9,942 nucleotides of DNA, from contig CAJJOX010000074.1 of assembly GCA_905193485.1 (NCBI GenBank), forward strand, positions 1 through 9,942, read 5' to 3'. The DNA is from an uncultured Porphyromonadaceae bacterium. GTDB lineage: Bacteria > Bacteroidota > Bacteroidia > Bacteroidales > Muribaculaceae. This document shows positions 5,908-9,942 of this stretch, piece by piece. Each line of letters starts with the position of its first letter. The stretch's first letter is position 1. Position numbers and translations under genes: made by a program. The notes beneath the pieces were generated by a model. It made no database searches. It had not been told where the DNA came from and saw nothing but the letters and a program-made list of their open reading frames with translations.

Positions 5908-6801
5908 TCAGAGCAACTCGAGCACATCGCCGGCCGTAGCCGTCGGGGGCAGCATCAGGGTGTCATTGAACCGCCGCAACCACGTAAGCTGTTTTTTTGC
6001 ATACACCCGCGTGTTTTTCTGAATACGCGCTATAGCGGTGTCACGATCCATCGTACCGTCGATCATGGCGAACATCTCTTTGAGTCCCACGGTATTGAGC
6101 GAATTGAGATTGCGGAGATGATACACACTCCGCGCCTCCTCCTCGAGTCCGTTGGCGACCATCTGCATCACACGGCGGTTGATACGGTCGAAAAGCGCCT
6201 CCCGGGGATAGTCGACCGCCACTTTCACCACACGGAATGGCCGCTCTTTCACCCTGCCGGTGCATAACGACGAATAAGGCACACCGGCCTCGATCGAAAT
6301 CTCCAGAGCATGGATCATGCGTTTGTGATTGTTGAGATCAATACGGGCATATGTCACCGGATCGACACTCTCGAGCTCTTTTCGCAAGCGATCGATGCCA
6401 TGCTCACTATATATATTATATGTGTGGCGGCGCACCTCCTCGCTCACCGTCGGAAACTCATCGATGCCGCGGGTCACCGCATCGACATACATCATCGAGC
6501 CGCCGCACATCACCGCATATCGGTTTTCATTCCACAACCGTGGCAGCAGAGCCATCACATCGGTTTCAAACTGTGCGGCGCTGTAATATTCATCCAGACC
6601 GAGGATGCCCACGAAATGATGGGGCACTTCTGCCAGTTGCCGGGACGAAGGTGCGGCCGTGGCGATGGGAATGCCGCGGTAGATCTGGCGTGAATCAGCC
6701 GAAATGATGTGACAGCCAAGCCGCGATGCCACATCAATGGCAAGCGACGTCTTCCCGGAAGCAGTGGCGCCGGTGATGACGATGAGCGTCGGACGCTCCA
6801 T
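5908..6801 (-). CDS. miaA: tRNA dimethylallyltransferase MiaA
   Basis: A 297-aa cytoplasmic enzyme that transfers the dimethylallyl group of DMAPP to N6 of A37 in tRNAs reading UNN codons, the first step towards ms2i6A. Visible are the P-loop GATASGKTS (11-19), the substrate motif SADSRQ (34-39), the conserved TAAPS (48-52), GGSMMY (100-105), the R-I-N-R-R-V block with GLEEEAR and the C-terminal VYAKKQLTWLRR motif. Length is normal. The ATG at 6801 shares its A with the TGA of pepT (TGATG), so it is translationally coupled to pepT and probably depends on that promoter. Several Bacteroidales genomes carry two miaA genes, so a second copy elsewhere is possible. Confidence 0.97.
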   Translation of the reverse strand: MERPTLIVITGATASGKTSLAIDVASRLGCHIISADSRQIYRGIPIATAAPSSRQLAEVPHHFVGILGLDEYYSAAQFETDVMALLPRLWNENRYAVMCGGSMMYVDAVTRGIDEFPTVSEEVRRHTYNIYSEHGIDRLRKELESVDPVTYARIDLNNHKRMIHALEISIEAGVPYSSLCTGRVKERPFRVVKVAVDYPREALFDRINRRVMQMVANGLEEEARSVYHLRNLNSLNTVGLKEMFAMIDGTMDRDTAIARIQKNTRVYAKKQLTWLRRFNDTLMLPPTATAGDVLELL

Positions 6802-8024
6802 CAGCGCTCCGCTACAAGCCGCGCAATCTCGACGATTACCTCTGTGGCTTTTTCCATCGATGGAATGGGTACGAACTCATATCGTCCGTGGAAATTCAGT
6901 CCGCCCGCGAAGATGTTGGGACAAGGCAGACCCATGAACGAAAGCTGTGCACCGTCTGTGCCACCGCGGATCGGCACCACTTTAGGCACGACGTCGACAT
7001 TTTCCATCGCTTTTATGGCTATGTCGACTATGTGTTTGACCGGCTCGATTTTCTCGCGCATGTTGTAGTATTGGTCGGAAATCTCAAGCGATGCCACACC
7101 CGGAAACTCGTTGTTGATCTTTCGGGTGAGATGCTCGAATTCCTTTTTACGGCGCTCGAAGCGATCACGGTCGTGATCACGGATAATGTAGGTGAGCACG
7201 GTTTTCTCGACCGTGCCCTCAATCGACACGAGATGATAGAAACCTTCATAGCCTTCGGTGTGTTCGGGTGTTTCCCAGCGCGGCAGCATGATGACAAACT
7301 GGTTTGCGATACGTATCGAATTGATCATCTTGTGCTTGGCATATCCGGGATGCACATTCCGGCCGTTGAATGTCACCTTGGCCACAGCGGCGTTGAAGTT
7401 TTCATATTCGAGCTCGCCGATCTCACCGCCGTCCATGGTATATGCCCAGTCGGCGGCAAAGCGTTTCACGTCAAATTTATGAGCGCCCTTGCCAATCTCC
7501 TCGTCGGGATTGAAAGCGATGCGGATGTCGCCGTGTCTGATTTCGGGATGGTGTATCAGATAGTCGACGGCAGTGATGATTTCGGCGATGCCGGCCTTGT
7601 CGTCGGCGCCGAGCAGCGTGTTGCCGTCGGTCACAATCAGATCCTGACCTATATAATTGTCGAGTTCGGGGAATTCAGATGGCGAAAGCACGATGCGCTT
7701 TTCGGCATTCAGCGTGATGTCGCCGCCCGGATAGGATTCGACTATGCGGGGCGAGACATGACGGCCGCTCATGTCGGGAGATGTATCAAGATGAGCGATG
7801 AACCCGACAGTGGGCACGTTATTGCGGTCTGTATTACCGGGAAGCGTAGCCATAAGATAGCCGTTATCGTCGAGAGTCACATCTTTCAGCCCCATGTCGT
7901 TGAGCTCTTTTTCAAGATGGCGGGCAAAAATCATCTGCCCGGGAGTGGATGGGGTGAGATTTGTGAGTTCGTCGCTCTGGGTGTCAAACTTCACATACTG
8001 AAGAAAACGGTCAACTACCTTCAT
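6801..8024 (-). CDS. pepT: peptidase T (tripeptide aminopeptidase)
   Basis: A 407-aa cytoplasmic M20 zinc aminopeptidase that cuts the N-terminal residue from tripeptides in the last stage of protein turnover and peptide use. All catalytic positions are present: metal ligands H78, D141, E176, D198 and H379, with D80 (AHLDTSPD) and the general base E175 (PDEEIG, 173-178). The GADDKAG motif (139-145) and HGRYEFVP (379-386) are typical. H78, D80 and H379 carry the same numbers as in the E. coli enzyme, which argues for the chosen start. It is the first gene of an operon with miaA and has its own promoter at 8091-8098. The two functions are not obviously linked. Confidence 0.97.
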   Translation of the reverse strand: MKVVDRFLQYVKFDTQSDELTNLTPSTPGQMIFARHLEKELNDMGLKDVTLDDNGYLMATLPGNTDRNNVPTVGFIAHLDTSPDMSGRHVSPRIVESYPGGDITLNAEKRIVLSPSEFPELDNYIGQDLIVTDGNTLLGADDKAGIAEIITAVDYLIHHPEIRHGDIRIAFNPDEEIGKGAHKFDVKRFAADWAYTMDGGEIGELEYENFNAAVAKVTFNGRNVHPGYAKHKMINSIRIANQFVIMLPRWETPEHTEGYEGFYHLVSIEGTVEKTVLTYIIRDHDRDRFERRKKEFEHLTRKINNEFPGVASLEISDQYYNMREKIEPVKHIVDIAIKAMENVDVVPKVVPIRGGTDGAQLSFMGLPCPNIFAGGLNFHGRYEFVPIPSMEKATEVIVEIARLVAER

Positions 8025-8071
8025 AGCTTTTTGTTGTGTTAGAAATTACCTTAAAAGTGCCTGAACGAGCC

Positions 8072-8093
8072 TTGCAGACTCATCCATCTGCAA
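8072..8093. promoter_or_regulatory. 7-bp inverted repeat at the pepT promoter
   Basis: TTGCAGA (8072-8078) and TCTGCAA (8087-8093) are perfect inverted repeats with an 8-base spacer. The outer arm overlaps the last three bases of the pepT -7 box. It may be an operator or form a hairpin at the start of the leader. The 60 bases between it and the pepT start show no other structure. Confidence 0.45.
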
Positions 8094-8098
8094 AATTA
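8091..8098 (-). promoter_or_regulatory. -7 box of the pepT-miaA promoter
   Basis: TAATTTTG on the minus strand matches TAnnTTTG, about 66 bases upstream of the pepT ATG. The -33 region is AT-rich with only a partial TTG. It lies in the intergenic region shared with the divergent 158-aa gene. Confidence 0.6.
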
Positions 8099-8162
8099 AT
8101 AAAACAACGGCTAATAACAGCACACCGCGACCGATAAATTCCGATAATTTGCCGCGAATTAG

Positions 8163-8170
8163 TAAATTTG
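8163..8170 (+). promoter_or_regulatory. -7 box directly before the 158-aa gene
   Basis: TAAATTTG matches TAnnTTTG on the plus strand and ends only five bases before the ATG at 8176. If it is used, transcription would begin at or next to the start codon, giving a leaderless or nearly leaderless mRNA. No convincing -33 box is visible at normal spacing. Confidence 0.4.
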
Positions 8171-8175
8171 CACCT

Positions 8176-8652
8176 ATGATCACACTTTTGATGCTATCAC
8201 AGGTCGAAATCTATGTGCTTGCGGCCGTCGGAGCCGCCGCCATCATAGCATTGTGCGTCAAGCCATCCTCGCGTGGTGAGGCGCGCCAGCATCTGCTTGG
8301 CGGCATGCTCTGTTTCGCCGACAGCGCCGGCGCCTCCGAGGCCGCCATAGATATCGAATGCCTCGACGACGGAAACGTGCTGCTGACGCGGCGCGGACTG
8401 CCGCATCTAACCGATGCCGGCGCCGTCAGCCTCGCCATAACCGTCATCGGCTTCGACATCACCATTGAAGAACGCATCACCGACACGCCGGGCGGCAATC
8501 CGGTCAACACGGCGCTCTTCACTCTCGACTTCCTCGGATGCGAACGCTACCATCTGCGCTACACCAGCGACTTCACCGCCACCGCCACATCGATGAACCT
8601 CTCCAACCGGCCCGGCATGCATATCACCCGGCCGCTCACCATCGCATCATGA
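8176..8652 (+). CDS. 158-aa membrane-anchored protein of unknown function
   Basis: I do not recognise a named domain. The protein has one hydrophobic segment (about 12-28, IYVLAAVGAAAIIALCV) followed by a basic stretch (K29, R33, R37). This suggests an N-terminal anchor with the rest, about 120 residues, on the cytoplasmic side by the positive-inside rule. The remainder is rich in alternating hydrophobic residues, with blocks such as CLDDGNVLLTRRGL (63-76), VSLAITVIGFDITIEERI and ERYHLRY, pointing to a beta-sandwich-like domain. The start at 8176 was preferred to a TTG at 8149, which lies upstream of the -7 box and would place hydrophilic residues before the anchor. Codon usage is like that of its neighbours. 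It lies just upstream of tsaD but tsaD has its own promoter, so they need not be co-regulated. Confidence 0.78.
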   Translation: MITLLMLSQVEIYVLAAVGAAAIIALCVKPSSRGEARQHLLGGMLCFADSAGASEAAIDIECLDDGNVLLTRRGLPHLTDAGAVSLAITVIGFDITIEERITDTPGGNPVNTALFTLDFLGCERYHLRYTSDFTATATSMNLSNRPGMHITRPLTIAS

Positions 8653-8683
8653 ACCGTCTGCTGCATACTTGCATTTTTTTTGC

Positions 8684-8691
8684 TACCTTTG
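8684..8691 (+). promoter_or_regulatory. -7 box of the tsaD promoter
   Basis: TACCTTTG matches TAnnTTTG exactly and is identical to the box of the TraB-gene promoter. It lies 25 bases before the tsaD ATG, giving a leader of about 20 bases. A run of eight T residues precedes it; the -33 box is poor. It also excludes the in-frame TTG at 8669 as the tsaD start. Confidence 0.6.
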
Positions 8692-8716
8692 CAGCGACTA
8701 CAAAACGGATATCGTT

Positions 8717-9739
8717 ATGAGCAATCATGTGACAATACTGGGAATCGAATCGTCGTGCGACGACACATCGGCAGCCGTGATCCGCGACGGTCTCCTGCTG
8801 AGCAACGTCATAGCCTCGCAAAGCGTTCACGAAGAATATGGCGGCGTAGTGCCTGAACTGGCTTCCCGTGCGCATCAGCAAAACATCGTGCCTGTGGTGA
8901 AGGCCGCGCTTGACCGTGCCGGCATCGACAAACACGAACTTTCGGCCATCGCCTTCACCCGCGGACCGGGACTTCTCGGGTCGCTGCTTGTCGGCACATC
9001 GTTTGCCAAGGGTCTGTCGCTCGGGCTGCGCTGTCCGATCGTCGACGTCAACCATCTCCACGGCCACGTGCTGTCGCATTTCATACGCCGTCAGCCCGAC
9101 GACGAGGTTCCGTCCTATCCGTTTCTGACGCTTCTCATCTCGGGCGGCAACAGCCAGCTGATACTCGTGCGCGCCTATAACGACATGCAGATTCTGGGAG
9201 CCACGATCGACGATGCCGCCGGCGAAGCCTTCGACAAATGCGCCAAAACCATGGGGCTCCCCTACCCCGGCGGCCCTCTCATCGACCGTCTGGCCAAAGA
9301 GGGAGATCCCTACCGCTTCCGTTTTGCCAAACCGCACATCGAAGGACTCGACTACAGTTTTTCAGGACTGAAGACCAGTTTTCTCTACACCCTCCGCGAC
9401 GCGGTCAAGAACGATCCCGGATTCATCGAAGCCAACCGCGCCGATCTTGCGGCATCGCTTCAGCGCACCATCATCGAGATATTGCTTGACAAACTCGACA
9501 AGGCAGTGCGCCAGACAGGTGTCAGCACCGTGGCCATAGGCGGTGGTGTATCGGCCAACTCCGGTGTGCGTCAGGCCGTGGCCGACTATTGCGCGTCCCA
9601 TTCACTGAAAGCTTTCATTCCCGAACGCGCTTTCACCACCGACAATGCCGCCATGGTGGCGATTGCAGGCTATTTCAAGTATCTCGACAAACAGTTCTGT
9701 CCTTACGACCTCGCGCCGTATGCGAGGGTTGAAATATGA
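8717..9739 (+). CDS. tsaD: tRNA N6-threonylcarbamoyladenosine synthase subunit TsaD
   Basis: A 340-aa cytoplasmic enzyme that, with TsaB and TsaE, moves the threonylcarbamoyl group from TC-AMP to A37 of tRNAs reading ANN codons; essential in most bacteria. The ASKHA-fold signature GIESSCDDTSAAV is at 9-21. The metal site is H113 and H117 (NHLHGH) with D309 (TTDNAAM). The phosphate loop SGGNSQ and GGGVSAN (275-281) are intact, as is the Kae1-type EAFDKCAKTMGLPYPGGP stretch. Start at 8717 puts MSNHVTILGIESS at the N-terminus and follows its own promoter box. The stop overlaps the next ATG by four bases (ATGA), so it is likely co-expressed with the cinA-like gene. Confidence 0.98.
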   Translation: MSNHVTILGIESSCDDTSAAVIRDGLLLSNVIASQSVHEEYGGVVPELASRAHQQNIVPVVKAALDRAGIDKHELSAIAFTRGPGLLGSLLVGTSFAKGLSLGLRCPIVDVNHLHGHVLSHFIRRQPDDEVPSYPFLTLLISGGNSQLILVRAYNDMQILGATIDDAAGEAFDKCAKTMGLPYPGGPLIDRLAKEGDPYRFRFAKPHIEGLDYSFSGLKTSFLYTLRDAVKNDPGFIEANRADLAASLQRTIIEILLDKLDKAVRQTGVSTVAIGGGVSANSGVRQAVADYCASHSLKAFIPERAFTTDNAAMVAIAGYFKYLDKQFCPYDLAPYARVEI

Positions 9740-9942
9740 ATCTCTCGATAATCATAATCGGTGATGAAATTCTTTTGGGAGGCGTCACCGATACCAATTC
9801 GGGGCTGATAGCCCGCAAGTTCACTGCCGACGGCTGGAATGTGCGCCGGATACGCACGGTGTCGGACAAAGCGGACGATATTGAAGCCGCAATACGTGAG
9901 TCGCTTGCTGAAAGCGAACTGATAATAACGACGGGCGGCCTC
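9736..9942 (+). CDS. cinA: CinA-like protein, N-terminal MoCF-type domain (partial, runs off window)
   Basis: The first 69 codons of a gene that continues beyond the right edge. The protein starts with the strand-loop IIIIGDEILLGGVTDTNS (5-22), the MoeA/MogA-like nucleotide-binding motif of the CinA/COG1058 family, and reaches TTGGL (65-69), the start of the conserved TTGGLGPT loop. Family members have an ADP-ribose pyrophosphatase-like N-domain, and many also have a C-terminal NMN deamidase domain (pyridine nucleotide salvage); whether the deamidase domain is present cannot be seen here. The ATG overlaps the tsaD stop by ATGA, so the two are translationally coupled. Confidence 0.93.
   Translation, partial: MNLSIIIIGDEILLGGVTDTNSGLIARKFTADGWNVRRIRTVSDKADDIEAAIRESLAESELIITTGGL

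Noticed and set aside
6888..8042. Long open frame of 384 codons on the plus strand
   Set aside because: It is fully antisense to pepT, whose product has every catalytic residue. The reading is a by-product of codon bias; the translated sequence has no recognisable motif and is rich in His and Val runs typical of antisense frames.
8636..9337. Open frame of 233 codons on the minus strand
   Set aside because: Antisense to tsaD, no promoter box and no domain. It also crosses the tsaD promoter.
1..9942. CRISPR array, IS element, phage or defence island
   Set aside because: No regularly spaced repeats, transposase, integrase or known defence gene is visible on either strand; the genes present are mostly conserved chromosomal genes with even codon use.

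Overview
The window reads as a chromosomal housekeeping stretch from a member of the order Bacteroidales. The basis is the recurrent Bacteroidota -7 promoter box TAnnTTTG (found five times in correct position and orientation), the lack of Shine-Dalgarno sequences, signal peptides ending in 'A-Q', and proteins of clear Bacteroidota style (a small TPR protein, a BtMinpp-like phosphatase, tsaD followed directly by a CinA-type gene). The base composition is somewhat above half G+C. A gut lineage such as Muribaculaceae would fit, but that is an inference. There are no rRNA or tRNA genes, IS elements, phage genes, CRISPR arrays or toxin/defence modules.

Region 1 (1-3850, minus strand, read right to left): a strong promoter at 3790-3820 drives an exported TraB/GumN-family protein (2842-3723). 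It is followed, with no visible internal promoter, by an ABC transporter ATPase (1952-2794), its membrane subunit (1188-1955, ATGA overlap), a YtrA-like GntR regulator (797-1147), a GC-rich hairpin (730-761), and a flavodoxin-fold NAD(P)H oxidoreductase (125-700). A 13-bp-stem hairpin (39-81) closes the region.

Region 2 (3851-5810): a secreted histidine phosphatase of the MINPP (phytase-like) type (minus, 3948-5210) lies back to back with an 87-aa TPR protein (plus, 5300-5563). A 68-aa conserved-looking protein of unknown function (minus, 5598-5804) converges on the TPR gene and has its own promoter.

Region 3 (5811-8100): a two-gene minus-strand operon, pepT (tripeptidase) then miaA (tRNA i6A37 synthase), joined by a TGATG start/stop overlap.

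Region 4 (8160-9942, plus strand): a 158-aa membrane-anchored protein of unknown function, tsaD (tRNA t6A37 synthase subunit) and the first 69 codons of a cinA-like gene, overlapping tsaD by ATGA.

No dramatic new system is visible. The best leads are regulatory. Three minus-strand promoters each carry a perfect 7-8 bp inverted repeat starting at or just after the -7 box, and a fourth has an imperfect hairpin there. The TraB promoter also has a 12-bp tandem A-tract repeat upstream. Other leads are two unknown small proteins and a last-in-operon GntR regulator.
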